Shown one piece after another: positions 1 through 14,185 of a stretch of DNA of 55,499 nucleotides (within the stretch, counting starts at the first letter, position 1; each line of letters starts with the position of its first letter). Origin of the DNA: Candidatus Thioglobus sp. Lineage in GTDB: Bacteria > Pseudomonadota > Gammaproteobacteria > PS1 > Pseudothioglobaceae. The notes beneath the pieces are model-generated. The model did no database searches and was not told the DNA's origin. It saw only the letters and a program-made list of their open reading frames with translations. The DNA is taken from the NCBI GenBank assembly GCA_018644675.1, contig JABGQC010000002.1, positions 1 to 55,499 of the forward strand, given 5' to 3'. The position numbers and the translations under genes were made by a program.

Positions 1-304
1 CACTAATCTAATCACCAATGCCGTTAGATACGGAAACAATAAGCCGGTGAGCATTGTATTAAACTGTAGCAATACACACATAATTGTCAAAGTTAAAGAC
101 CGTGGTCCGGGTATACCAAAAGCGTTTAAAGAAAAAATATTCCAGCCTTTTTATAGACTGGAAACATCTAGAAATAGCGCCACTGGGGGTAGTGGACTAG
201 GGCTTGCAATCGTGCAACAATTGGTAGATTCTCACAACTGGAGTGTTTCACTAAACCCAAGAAAAACTGGTGGCACTAGTGCAGTGCTAACCATTGATGT
301 GTAA
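1..304 (+). CDS. Sensor histidine kinase, C-terminal ATPase end (partial)
   Basis: This is the 3' end of a two-component sensor kinase; the reading frame is open to the left edge, so the true start lies outside the window. The visible part is the HATPase_c domain. An N box (NLITNAVRYG) is read from base 2, followed by a G1 box (DRGPGIP), an F box (FQPFYRLETSRN) and a G2 box (GGSGLGLAIVQQ). The F-box/G2 wording is like EnvZ/RstB-class kinases that phosphorylate OmpR-type regulators. The dimerisation/phospho-acceptor domain and any sensor domain are not visible, so the signal cannot be named. It converges on the leftward tRNA-Leu with only two bases between them. Confidence 0.88.
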   Translation, partial: TNLITNAVRYGNNKPVSIVLNCSNTHIIVKVKDRGPGIPKAFKEKIFQPFYRLETSRNSATGGSGLGLAIVQQLVDSHNWSVSLNPRKTGGTSAVLTIDV

Positions 305-306
305 TA

Positions 307-392
307 TGGTGCCGATGGCCAGAGTCGAACTGGCACGAGCGTAGCTCACTACCCCCTCAAGGTAGCGCGTCTACCAATTCCGCCACATCGGC
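307..392 (-). tRNA. leuU: tRNA-Leu (anticodon GAG)
   Basis: On the minus strand this folds as a class-II cloverleaf with a long variable arm. The acceptor stem is GCCGATG paired with CATCGGC, and the anticodon stem CTACC/GGTAG encloses loop TTGAGGG, giving anticodon GAG. The T-arm contains GTTCGACTC, and the 3' CCA is encoded (complement of 307-309). It lies directly downstream of secG, as leuU does in Escherichia coli, so the tpiA-secG-leuU order is conserved and the tRNA is probably processed from that transcript. Confidence 0.96.
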
Positions 393-408
393 AAAAAATG
401 TTAACGAC

Positions 409-756
409 TTAGTTAGGAATGTCGCTGGTGTCAGACGGTGCTGGTGCAATCATTGGCACATCTGAAGGGGTGATTGAAGCTGCCTGCTCCATAATACTAA
501 CAGGTTCACTACTAGCACCATTTTCATTAGTTGCCAAGTAGGCCAATGTTAGGCTGGTTGCAAAAAAACCAAAGGCAACGCTGGCGGTTAACTTGTACAT
601 AAATGAATTTGCACCTCGAGCGCCAAATACAGAGCCTGATGCACCTGCACCGAAGGCAGCGCCAGCATCCGCACCCTTACCATGTTGCATCAACACAAGT
701 GCAACTAAACCTAGTGCTAGCATTACATGAACAATTAAAATAATTTGAAATGACAT
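409..756 (-). CDS. secG: Preprotein translocase subunit SecG
   Basis: SecG is the small integral membrane subunit of the SecYEG channel that assists SecA-driven protein export. The 115-residue product has two membrane helices (about residues 4-22 and 54-73). They are separated by the typical Gly/Ala-rich cytoplasmic loop with QHGKGADAGAAFG and the conserved GSVFGARG stretch. The acidic, Pro/Ser-rich tail is variable in the family. It starts two bases after the tpiA stop, so the two genes form one leftward transcript that continues to the tRNA-Leu. The partner secA is elsewhere in this window (18916 onward). Confidence 0.95.
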   Translation of the reverse strand: MSFQIILIVHVMLALGLVALVLMQHGKGADAGAAFGAGASGSVFGARGANSFMYKLTASVAFGFFATSLTLAYLATNENGASSEPVSIMEQAASITPSDVPMIAPAPSDTSDIPN

Positions 757-758
757 AA

Positions 759-1505
759 TTAACCCGCTTTACAAATTTGTAAGAAATCTTCTGATTTTAA
801 TGAAGCGCCGCCAATAAGGCCGCCGTCAATATCTTCACAACCAATTAACTCAGCAGCGTTGCCAGGATTCATGCTGCCGCCATATAAGATAGGTGTAGAT
901 TGTGCAATATTTGCATCACTCTGCGCTAACATTGAACGAATAAAGGCATGTGCATCCTGAGCTTGTTGAGGTGTCGCTGTAACGCCAGTTCCAATTGCCC
1001 AAACCGGCTCATAAGCAATAATAACATCTTTAAAAGCGCCAATACCAACACGATCAATCACCGCTTGGATTTGACGAGAAACAACCGCCTCCATATTGCC
1101 AGCTTCTCTTTCTTCTAGTGTTTCACCGATACAAAAAAGTGGCTTTAGATCATTATCAAGTGCAGCCTGCACTTTATCAGCCACAACTTCATCAGTCTCG
1201 CCATATAGGCTTCTACGCTCTGAATGGCCAACAATAACGTATTGAGCGCCAAAATCTTTGATCATATCTGCACTCACTTCACCAGTAAAAGCGCCCGATG
1301 CATTAACATTTAAGTCTTGAGCACCTAAATGAAGCTGCGAATGTGTGATCAACGCTTCAACCTGAGACATATAAGGAGAGGGTGCGCAAACGATAACCGT
1401 TGAATCAACTTCCGCCATGCCGGAAAGAATGCCCATAATTAACGTATTAACCGTTTCTTTCGAGGCGTTCATTTTCCAGTTGCCTGCAACAATAACTTGA
1501 CGCAT
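759..1505 (-). CDS. tpiA: Triosephosphate isomerase
   Basis: The enzyme interconverts dihydroxyacetone phosphate and glyceraldehyde 3-phosphate in glycolysis, gluconeogenesis and the Calvin cycle. The 248-residue protein is full length. It opens with AGNWKMN carrying the catalytic Lys, has GHSERR with the electrophilic His, and AYEPVWAIGTG with the catalytic Glu and the start of the flexible loop 6. A C-terminal phosphate-binding segment (YGGSMNPGNA, GGLIGGASL) follows. The ATG start is preceded by an AGAG stretch in the leader. In an organism with phosphoribulokinase (8429) the enzyme is needed for regeneration of ribulose bisphosphate. Confidence 0.97.
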   Translation of the reverse strand: MRQVIVAGNWKMNASKETVNTLIMGILSGMAEVDSTVIVCAPSPYMSQVEALITHSQLHLGAQDLNVNASGAFTGEVSADMIKDFGAQYVIVGHSERRSLYGETDEVVADKVQAALDNDLKPLFCIGETLEEREAGNMEAVVSRQIQAVIDRVGIGAFKDVIIAYEPVWAIGTGVTATPQQAQDAHAFIRSMLAQSDANIAQSTPILYGGSMNPGNAAELIGCEDIDGGLIGGASLKSEDFLQICKAG

Positions 1506-1573
1506 AATAACTCTCTTAATAAAAAAGGATTGAATGTTACGCTATTTAACAATAAAAATCAATGGTTAAAGCT

Positions 1574-2092
1574 TTAGTGTGAAGACTTCGAGCCAAAATA
1601 AAGTGCTAGCGATACCATTAAAATTCCAAGTGAAAAATAAACCAAATCCAAGGCACCTACAAATGTCATTGACAAGGACACTTCAAAAAAAGTAACCACC
1701 AAAATCATTAAGATTACTTTTGCAAGCTTGGCCTTAAGATCGTCTAGGGAATTAATCACTAACACCTTGGTTGACTGACCACTTTCTTTAGCTTCATCAA
1801 TATCACTAATAAAAAGCTCGTACAAGCCCAATGCAAAGATTAGTAAAATCGTGGCTAATAAAAACCCATCAATTGATCCAACTGTGTGTGCCACCATTTC
1901 AATTTTTAGTGCTTTTTTTGCCTCAGCCGTAGCACCAATATAATCACCCGCATGTGCGATCAAACTGGCCACATCAACTGCAGTAATAATGAACAACATC
2001 AAGGAGAGTAATAATGATGAAACCACAGCGGCTAAAACCATTAACCTAGAGCTCCACAACAACTTTTCAAAATACTTTTCTAAACCATTCAT
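1574..2092 (-). CDS. YqhA-family (UPF0114) inner-membrane protein
   Basis: About 172 residues with the UPF0114/YqhA pattern: a charged amphipathic N-terminus (LEKYFEKLLWSSR), then hydrophobic segments at roughly 17-40, 77-98, 131-150 and 152-168, separated by a charged loop after the second. The molecular function of the family is not established. I place the start at the ATG complementary to 2090-2092, preceded by a purine-rich GAGAGAAG; a TTG five codons upstream (2107) is the alternative. It is divergent from dnaA across a very short regulatory region. Confidence 0.75.
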   Translation of the reverse strand: MNGLEKYFEKLLWSSRLMVLAAVVSSLLLSLMLFIITAVDVASLIAHAGDYIGATAEAKKALKIEMVAHTVGSIDGFLLATILLIFALGLYELFISDIDEAKESGQSTKVLVINSLDDLKAKLAKVILMILVVTFFEVSLSMTFVGALDLVYFSLGILMVSLALYFGSKSSH

Positions 2093-2112
2093 CCACTTCT
2101 CTCTCAAAACAA

Positions 2113-2140
2113 TATAATGCTTAAGTATATCATTACTTAA
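2113..2140 (+). promoter_or_regulatory. Probable dnaA promoter with inverted repeat in the leader
   Basis: A TATAAT hexamer lies at 2113-2118, about 38 bases before the dnaA ATG; no convincing -35 is visible. Just after it, where transcription would start, is a perfect 7-base inverted repeat TTAAGTA-N6-TACTTAA (2121-2140). It could be an operator or a leader hairpin. No classic DnaA box is visible here. This is a motif call only. Confidence 0.4.
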
Positions 2141-2155
2141 TTTTAAATACTGCTT

Positions 2156-3460
2156 ATGTCAAAAACTTGGGCTCAATGTTTGGACACACTAAAAGACACG
2201 GTACCTTTGTCTGAATATAGTGTTTGGATACAGCCTTTAAAGGCACTTGAAAATCAACACACTTTGTCGTTGCTAGCACCAAATGTCCAGGTTAAAAACT
2301 ACGTTAGCAAAAACCTAAAGTCTCAAATTAAAAGCGCTGTTGCTCAGCACAACAAAAATCTAAAAATTTTTATTAGCCTAGCAGCGGACACAAACCCAGA
2401 TAAACCAAGCTATAAAAAACACTCGACACCTTTATTTGAAGACTACACATTTGATAATTTAGTACTAGGAAATGCCAATCAAATGGCTTATGGTGCTACC
2501 AAACAAATTGCTGAAAATATTCATGGCTCGCCCTACAACCCTTTTATTATTTATGGTGGATCTGGTTTAGGGAAAACCCACCTTATGCAGGCTGCAGGTC
2601 ACTTAGCAAAACTAAAAAACCCAAATACTAAAGTTTTGTATGTGCCTTTAATGGATTTTGTTAGAAATATTACCTCCAGTTTAAGGCACAACACCATTGA
2701 AAGCATCAAGGCTTTTTATCAGTCTGCAGATTTGTTACTAGTTGACGACATCCACCTGATTGCTGGCAAGGAAAAATCACAAGAAGAGTTTTTTCATATT
2801 TTCAATTTTTTATTTAATGGTAAAAAACAAATTATCTTTACTTGTGACCAGCCACCTAAGAGTATTAAATCACTTGAAGAGCGATTAAAAACAAGATTCT
2901 CTCAAGGCTTAAACCTACATCTAACGCCGCCAGAGCTTGAAATGCGCGCGGCTATTTTATTGAAAAAAGCGCAAAATGAAAAAATTAATATCAATTTAAA
3001 TGAAGATTTAGCTCTGTACATTGCTGGCCATATTACCTCCAATGTCAGAGACTTAGAGGGTGCCTTATTAAAATTAAAAGCCTTTGTAGATTTTTCTAAA
3101 ATTGATCAGCAATTCATTTCAAAAGAAACAGTTGACACCGCTTTAGGTGATTTAATCAAGCCTATCATTACAAATATCGATGTAAATGATGTTCAAAAAG
3201 AGGTGGCGAAACATTACGCTTTAACGGTTTCTGACCTCAGTTCAAAATCACGCAAACAGCACACAGTATTAGCTAGGCAAATGGCTATTTACATCTGCCA
3301 TGAGTTAAGTGCTTTATCACTAAATAAGATTGGAAAACAATTCGGCAATAGGGATCACTCAACAGTTATACATGCTATAAAAAAAATCAAGGAAAAGCTT
3401 GAAAGTAGCGATATAAAAAATGATTACGAACTAATTAAACTCAAATTAGCTAACTTATAA
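2156..3460 (+). CDS. dnaA: Chromosomal replication initiator DnaA
   Basis: DnaA is the AAA+ protein that binds DnaA boxes, opens the origin and loads the helicase. The 434 residues contain the N-terminal DnaB-interacting domain (about 1-75) and a very short linker. They then show the AAA+ core with Walker A GGSGLGKT (about 134-141), Walker B LLVDDIH and sensor II region. The C-terminal helix-turn-helix DNA-binding domain carries the signature RDHSTVIHA. The ATG has no recognisable Shine-Dalgarno sequence. It heads the rightward dnaA-dnaN-recF-gyrB block; rpmH/rnpA are not upstream, where a YqhA-family gene diverges instead. Confidence 0.98.
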   Translation: MSKTWAQCLDTLKDTVPLSEYSVWIQPLKALENQHTLSLLAPNVQVKNYVSKNLKSQIKSAVAQHNKNLKIFISLAADTNPDKPSYKKHSTPLFEDYTFDNLVLGNANQMAYGATKQIAENIHGSPYNPFIIYGGSGLGKTHLMQAAGHLAKLKNPNTKVLYVPLMDFVRNITSSLRHNTIESIKAFYQSADLLLVDDIHLIAGKEKSQEEFFHIFNFLFNGKKQIIFTCDQPPKSIKSLEERLKTRFSQGLNLHLTPPELEMRAAILLKKAQNEKININLNEDLALYIAGHITSNVRDLEGALLKLKAFVDFSKIDQQFISKETVDTALGDLIKPIITNIDVNDVQKEVAKHYALTVSDLSSKSRKQHTVLARQMAIYICHELSALSLNKIGKQFGNRDHSTVIHAIKKIKEKLESSDIKNDYELIKLKLANL

Positions 3461-3467
3461 ACGATGG

Positions 3468-3534
3468 TTTTACACAGGCAGGTGGATAACAGTAATAACT
3501 TTGATGAAAAACAAATTTTATAACCATATGCACA
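3468..3534. other. Candidate DnaA-box cluster in the dnaA-dnaN spacer (possible origin element)
   Basis: The 203-base gap between dnaA and dnaN (3461-3663) is very AT-rich. It holds TTTTACACA at 3468-3476, matching the relaxed box TTWTNCACA. GGTGGATAA at 3481-3489 is the reverse complement of TTATCCACC, one mismatch from TTATCCACA. ATATGCACA at 3526-3534 is one mismatch from the relaxed box. The first two face each other four bases apart. Such sites fit either an origin or DnaA control of dnaN. The matches are short and partly degenerate, so the call is tentative. Confidence 0.35.
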
Positions 3535-3663
3535 TTTTTTTACATAAAATACTAACAAACTATCAACAACTTAAACGATTAATTTTTAAAGAAAAATACT
3601 ACTTATCAACCAAAAACAAGCCCTCTAATAATAACAATAACTTTTAATTAAAAGGATTTCCCA

Positions 3664-4767
3664 ATGAATACACAACTAACTGTTAAAGAACTACTTGAAC
3701 CACTGCAAACAGTTATCGGTGTGGTTGAAAAAAAACAAACTTTACCCATTCTTTCACATGTACTTATTCAACTAAAAGATAATCAGTTAACATTAACAAC
3801 CACAGATATGGAAATTGAGATTAGAGCATCTCACCCTATCCAAACACAAGAAGAAATTTCTTTTACTATTTATGCAAAAGATCTTATTGATATTATTAGA
3901 AAGCTTCCTGAAACAACTATTATTGAATTTATTATTGAAGAATCAAAAATCTACATTAAAACCAATAAAAATTCTTTTGAATTAAACACCTTTAATCATC
4001 AAGATTTTCCTTCTCTACCAAAAATTGAGAATACAGATATCATTAAGGTTAATTGTCAGCAGCTTAAAGAACTTATTGAAAACACTAGTTTTTCAATGGG
4101 AAATCAAGATATCAGAGCTTATTTAAACGGTTTGTTCTTTGAAGTAGATCAAAATAAAATCACAGTTGTTGCTACTGATGGTCATCGATTATCTATAGGT
4201 GAAATTAAACAACTAAACAATTTATCTAATAAAAAAACTGTTATCTTGCCAAGAAAAGCAGTCTTAGAGCTGACTAAAATATTAAGTAAAAGTGAGCATA
4301 GTGAGGTTGATATTCATTTATCCAATAATTATTTTTATTTAATAAGTAATAATACAACAATTATTAGTCGGCTCATTGATGGTAATTTTCCTAATTATTC
4401 GCAGGTTTTACCAACAGATTTTGAAAACACCATTATTATCGATCGACTAGAATTTTTAAATTCATTACAACAAGCTTCTATTTTTGTTGAAGAGCGTACA
4501 AAAGGTGTTAAGTTAGTTTTTAAAAATTCACAATTAAACATTTTCTCGCATTCTGAAAGAGGACAAGCCAAAACTCAAATTAGTACTAAAAATTTCAATA
4601 AAGAAATTGAGATTGCTTTTAATATTCATTACTTAATTTCTATTTTAGAAAAACTACAAACTAATGAAATAAACATGGTGGTTCCTGGTGGAGAAAATCA
4701 ATCTTGTATGTTAAGCAGCCCTAATGATGAAACTTATCAATACGTTGTAATGCCAATGCGTATTTAA
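3664..4767 (+). CDS. dnaN: DNA polymerase III beta sliding clamp
   Basis: The 367-residue ring subunit encircles DNA and tethers polymerase III. It has the three-domain length of the family and recognisable segments: the N-terminal LPILSHVLIQ, TTTDMEIEI, the middle VVATDGHRLSIGE, and the C-terminal YVVMPMRI with the conserved MPMR ending next to the client-binding cleft. An AAAAGGATTTCCC leader gives a ribosome site about ten bases before the ATG. The following recF begins five bases after the stop. The gene is strikingly AT-rich compared with genes further right. Confidence 0.97.
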   Translation: MNTQLTVKELLEPLQTVIGVVEKKQTLPILSHVLIQLKDNQLTLTTTDMEIEIRASHPIQTQEEISFTIYAKDLIDIIRKLPETTIIEFIIEESKIYIKTNKNSFELNTFNHQDFPSLPKIENTDIIKVNCQQLKELIENTSFSMGNQDIRAYLNGLFFEVDQNKITVVATDGHRLSIGEIKQLNNLSNKKTVILPRKAVLELTKILSKSEHSEVDIHLSNNYFYLISNNTTIISRLIDGNFPNYSQVLPTDFENTIIIDRLEFLNSLQQASIFVEERTKGVKLVFKNSQLNIFSHSERGQAKTQISTKNFNKEIEIAFNIHYLISILEKLQTNEINMVVPGGENQSCMLSSPNDETYQYVVMPMRI

Positions 4768-4772
4768 ACATT

Positions 4773-5858
4773 GTGGCAATTATTCGAAAACTGGCCATCA
4801 CCCAGTTTCGTAATCTTAATCAACAATACATTGAACCAGGTGAGCGGTTAAATCTTTTTATTGCTAATAATGCACAAGGTAAAACTAGCTTAATTGAGGC
4901 AATTTATTATTTAGGTCATAATCGATCTTTTAAAACAAAATCTTTAAAAGAGTTAATTCAACTACAACACCAACAATTTCAATTAGATGCTAAGGTTGAC
5001 GAATCCCGCATTAAATTAGAAAAATCCAAACAAAAGACTCAAATAAATATTGATCAAATTCGACTAAAAAATAGTAGTGAATTATCTAAAGTTCTACCTA
5101 TTCAAATTATCACCCCTGATAAAGGATTTATTGTTAATGGCACCCCAAAAAACAAACGATCTTATTTAGATTGGGGAGTGTTTCACGTGGAACCAAGTTT
5201 TTTATTAAACTATAAAAACTATAATAAAGCGTTAAAAAATATTAATACTTTATTGTCACAACAAAAAAATCAAGAATTAGATTACTGGTTTTTAGAGATT
5301 TCGAAACTTTCGGCTGACATTAGTCAATCAAGAAATAAATATATTGAACAGTTAAAAAATACAAATTCAAATGAATTGATAGAGGGGTTATCAAGTTTAT
5401 TTAATGCTATAGAGTTTTTTAACTATAAATTTAAATCTGGTTGGCCAAAAGAGGTTAATGAATTTGATCATAATAGTGTGTATCAATATTTGATCAAAAA
5501 TAAGGATTTTTTATTAAAATCAAAATATTTAAATTACGGTTCCCATAAAGCCAGTCTTAATTTCTTTTTAAACAAAAAAGAGGAATGTTTTCTATCACGA
5601 GGAGAACAGAAAACCTTGTCAATTGTTTTTTGGTTAACACAAGTATCGTTGATGGTTAAAAATAACATTTTTCCTATTGTCTTAATTGATGACCTATCAT
5701 CAGAATTAGATACAACCAAAATAAAAACAATTTTGCATTTTTTAAATCATTTAAAAATTCAAACTTTTATGACTGATATTGGTAAAGATTTGTCTTTTAT
5801 TAAAGATGAAAATCCAGTTATTTTTATAATAAATAACGGTATTATTAAACGCCAATAA
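4773..5858 (+). CDS. recF: DNA recombination/repair protein RecF
   Basis: RecF is an SMC-like ATPase that acts with RecO and RecR to load RecA at gapped DNA. The 361 residues include the N-terminal ITQFRNL strand, Walker A NAQGKTSLIEA, the following LGHNRSFK, an ABC-type signature near LSRGEQKTLSIVFW and Walker B IVLIDDLSSELD. The start is a GTG at 4773, chosen because it restores the family N-terminus and lies five bases after the dnaN stop. Like dnaN it is extremely AT-rich. Confidence 0.95.
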   Translation: MAIIRKLAITQFRNLNQQYIEPGERLNLFIANNAQGKTSLIEAIYYLGHNRSFKTKSLKELIQLQHQQFQLDAKVDESRIKLEKSKQKTQINIDQIRLKNSSELSKVLPIQIITPDKGFIVNGTPKNKRSYLDWGVFHVEPSFLLNYKNYNKALKNINTLLSQQKNQELDYWFLEISKLSADISQSRNKYIEQLKNTNSNELIEGLSSLFNAIEFFNYKFKSGWPKEVNEFDHNSVYQYLIKNKDFLLKSKYLNYGSHKASLNFFLNKKEECFLSRGEQKTLSIVFWLTQVSLMVKNNIFPIVLIDDLSSELDTTKIKTILHFLNHLKIQTFMTDIGKDLSFIKDENPVIFIINNGIIKRQ

Positions 5859-5971
5859 AACTGGTTGTTATTCTCTTGTATATTGCTTTAAAGGCCTTAA
5901 TAACAATAAAACATAGACAGACAAAGGGGGTTTAAAAAAAGCTGTATGACAGCCTGTATTTCTATTGCTCA

Positions 5972-5980
5972 TGGTATAAT
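5972..5980 (+). promoter_or_regulatory. Extended -10 promoter for gyrB
   Basis: TGG followed by TATAAT (5975-5980) is an extended -10 element 23 bases before the gyrB ATG; a matching -35 is not evident. A perfect small palindrome GCTGT-ATG-ACAGC (5941-5953) lies upstream. A supercoiling-sensitive promoter would be expected for gyrase, but nothing in the motif proves that. Confidence 0.5.
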
Positions 5981-5982
5981 AA

Positions 5983-8406
<2,424 letters not shown>

Positions 8407-8428
8407 TATAAATAAATAAGGAGACAAT

Positions 8429-9313
8429 ATGTCTAAAAAACATCCTGTTGTTGTTGTAACTGGATCATCTGGTGCAGGAACAACATTCGTAAAACGTGCA
8501 TTTGAGCACATCTTTTCACGTGAAAAAATCAACTCATTAATTGTTGAAGGTGATAGCTTTCATATGTATGACCGTGCAGCGATGAAAGAAAATGTTCAAA
8601 AACAAGAATCTCTAGGAAATAACTTCTTTTCTCATTTTGGTCCAGATGCTAACTTATTTGACAAAATTGAGGAAACGTTTAAAGATTATGGCGAGACTGG
8701 TCAATGTGACCGTCGTTATTATTTGCATTCCAATGAAGAGGCTGCTGAGCACAACGCTCGCTTAAACACCGATTTAAACCCTGGTGAATTTACACCTTGG
8801 GAGAAAGTTGGCTCTGATACAGATGTGTTATTTTATGAAGGTCTACATGGTGCTGTTGTAACTGATGATATTGATATGGCCCAATATGCTGATCTAAAAA
8901 TTGGTGTTGTGCCAAGTGTAAATCTAGAGTGGATTCAAAAAATACACCGTGATAATGCAGAAAGAGGATACTCGGCAGAGGAAACAGTAGATACAATTTT
9001 GCGTAGAATGCCAGATTATATTAATTACATCACACCGCAATTTTCACAAACAGATATTAACTTTCAGCGTGTTGCAACGGTTGATACTTCTAACCCTTTT
9101 ATTGCTCGAGACATTCCAACACCTGATGAGAGTTTTGTGGTTATTCGCTTTAAAGACCTGGACAAAACACCGGTTGATTTTACTTACTTGACTAGTATGA
9201 TTACCGGTTCGTTCATGTCTAGACGCAACAGTATTGTTGTTCCAGGTGGAAAAATGAGTTTAGCAATGGATATTATTTTATATCCAATTATTAAGCAAAT
9301 GATTAACAAGTAA
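8429..9313 (+). CDS. prkB: Phosphoribulokinase
   Basis: The enzyme phosphorylates ribulose 5-phosphate to ribulose 1,5-bisphosphate, the RuBisCO substrate, and is diagnostic for the Calvin cycle. The 294-residue product is the proteobacterial form. It has P-loop GSSGAGTTFVKRAF near residue 11, VEGDSFHMYDR with substrate-binding residues, and FYEGLHGA near the Walker B region. A strong AAGGAG ribosome site precedes the ATG. It sits 22 bases behind gyrB, so it may share that transcript, and is followed by a clear terminator. No RuBisCO gene is in the window. Confidence 0.95.
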   Translation: MSKKHPVVVVTGSSGAGTTFVKRAFEHIFSREKINSLIVEGDSFHMYDRAAMKENVQKQESLGNNFFSHFGPDANLFDKIEETFKDYGETGQCDRRYYLHSNEEAAEHNARLNTDLNPGEFTPWEKVGSDTDVLFYEGLHGAVVTDDIDMAQYADLKIGVVPSVNLEWIQKIHRDNAERGYSAEETVDTILRRMPDYINYITPQFSQTDINFQRVATVDTSNPFIARDIPTPDESFVVIRFKDLDKTPVDFTYLTSMITGSFMSRRNSIVVPGGKMSLAMDIILYPIIKQMINK

Positions 9314-9331
9314 AGTTTTTTCTTGATCTTG

Positions 9332-9368
9332 AAAAACCCTTGCCACTTTATAGTGGTTAGGGTTTTTT
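9332..9368 (+). terminator. Rho-independent terminator after prkB
   Basis: Stem ACCCT-tg-CCACT pairs with AGTGG-tt-AGGGT around a TTAT loop and ends in a run of six T. It closes the gyrB-prkB transcript before chrA. Confidence 0.88.
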
Positions 9369-9398
9369 AACATTTAGACCTTAGATAATATATATTTT

Positions 9399-10706
9399 AT
9401 GAATACAACAAACTCTCCCGCAACACCAACATTTTATCAATTTTTTATTTATTGGTTAAGGTTGGGTTTTGTAAGTTTTGGTGGCCCTGCGGGCCAAATA
9501 TCAATGATGCATTACGAGTTGGTTGAAAAGCGGCGCTGGATTTCAGAACATCGATTTTTGCATGCGCTTAACTATACAATGGTATTGCCCGGCCCTGAAG
9601 CTCAGCAATTGGCAACCTATATTGGTTGGTTAATGTTTGGTGTTAGAGGAGGTGTTGTTGCAGGTGTTTTATTTGTATTACCTTCATTGTTTATCTTAAC
9701 CGCCTTAACCTGGATTTATTTAACCTATGGATCGGTTAGTGAAGTAGAGGGTGTTTTGTACGGTATTAAACCAGCAGTTACTGCAATTGTATTGTTTGCC
9801 GCTTATCGTATTGGCTCAAAAGCATTATCTAATTCTGTTTTAAAGGTTTTAGCTGTTCTTGCGTTTGTTGCAATATTTGCGCTTAATATTCCCTTCCCTT
9901 ATATTGTTTTAATGGCAGCTGGTATTGGATATGTTGGCGCTAAATTAACACCCGATACTTTTGTTATGGGTGTTCATCATGGTGATAGTGCAACAGCCTA
10001 TGGACCTGCATTGATCGATGACAACACCCCCATTCCAGAGCATGCAAAGTTTAAATGGTCAAGAGTAGTTGGTTTTGCAGTGATTGGTGTTGTATTGGGT
10101 TTTGCAGTAATGAGCCTGTTAGATAACAAAACATTGCAAGACATGGCTGAGTTTTTCACCAAAGCGGCGTTGGTTACATTTGGTGGTGCTTATGCGGTTT
10201 TGCCTTATATTTATCAAGGTGGTGTTGATCAATATCAATGGTTAACAGCAACACAGATGATGGACGGTTTGGCATTGGGTGAATCCACACCCGGACCTCT
10301 GATTATGGTGGTGGCTTTTGTTGGTTTTGTTGGTGCAACAGTTAAAGAGGTTTTTGGTCCAGACGCTATATTGATGTCAGGTTTTGTTGGTGCTTCAGTG
10401 GCTACATTTTTTACTTTCTTACCTTCATTTTTATTTATATTTTTAGGCGGTCCTGGTGTTGAAGCTACTAGAGGCGATCTGAAGTTTAGCGCGCCCCTTT
10501 CCGCAGTTACAGCTGCAGTGGTCGGTGTAATTGTTAATCTGGCTGTATTTTTTGCTTTAGCAACTTGGGTTCAAAATAGCCAGATTGATTGGATATCTGT
10601 TGCTATTACTATCGCTGCCTTCATAGCACTGTTTCGCTTCAAAATTGGCATCATGAGTGTTATAACTGCTAGTGCAACTGTAGGTCTGGCTTTGTCATTT
10701 GTTTAG
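9399..10706 (+). CDS. chrA: Chromate-transporter (CHR) family protein ChrA
   Basis: A 435-residue polytopic membrane protein of the long (two-domain) CHR family. The first CHR domain shows FVSFGGPAGQISMMHYELVEKRRW and MVLPGPEAQQLATYIGW. The second shows ALVTFGGAYAVLPYI and ALGESTPGPLIMVVAFVG, the duplicated GG-N-PGP pattern of the family. Characterised members export chromate; many homologues in marine bacteria have an unknown substrate. The gene has its own short leader after the prkB terminator and converges on leuS with ten bases between stops, without an obvious shared terminator. Confidence 0.9.
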   Translation: MNTTNSPATPTFYQFFIYWLRLGFVSFGGPAGQISMMHYELVEKRRWISEHRFLHALNYTMVLPGPEAQQLATYIGWLMFGVRGGVVAGVLFVLPSLFILTALTWIYLTYGSVSEVEGVLYGIKPAVTAIVLFAAYRIGSKALSNSVLKVLAVLAFVAIFALNIPFPYIVLMAAGIGYVGAKLTPDTFVMGVHHGDSATAYGPALIDDNTPIPEHAKFKWSRVVGFAVIGVVLGFAVMSLLDNKTLQDMAEFFTKAALVTFGGAYAVLPYIYQGGVDQYQWLTATQMMDGLALGESTPGPLIMVVAFVGFVGATVKEVFGPDAILMSGFVGASVATFFTFLPSFLFIFLGGPGVEATRGDLKFSAPLSAVTAAVVGVIVNLAVFFALATWVQNSQIDWISVAITIAAFIALFRFKIGIMSVITASATVGLALSFV

Positions 10707-10716
10707 TATAAATAGA

Positions 10717-14146
<3,430 letters not shown>

Positions 14147-14185
14147 ACGCAGTATTATACATTTTTGCTGTTAAAATTAGGGATT

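Noticed and set aside
5941-5953. GCTGT-ATG-ACAGC palindrome upstream of gyrB as an operator
   Set aside because: Perfect but only five bases per arm and outside the promoter core; too short to call alone.
9399-10706. chrA as part of an acquired metal-resistance island
   Set aside because: No mobile-element genes, repeats, regulator chrB or change of flanking style are visible; it sits alone between core genes.
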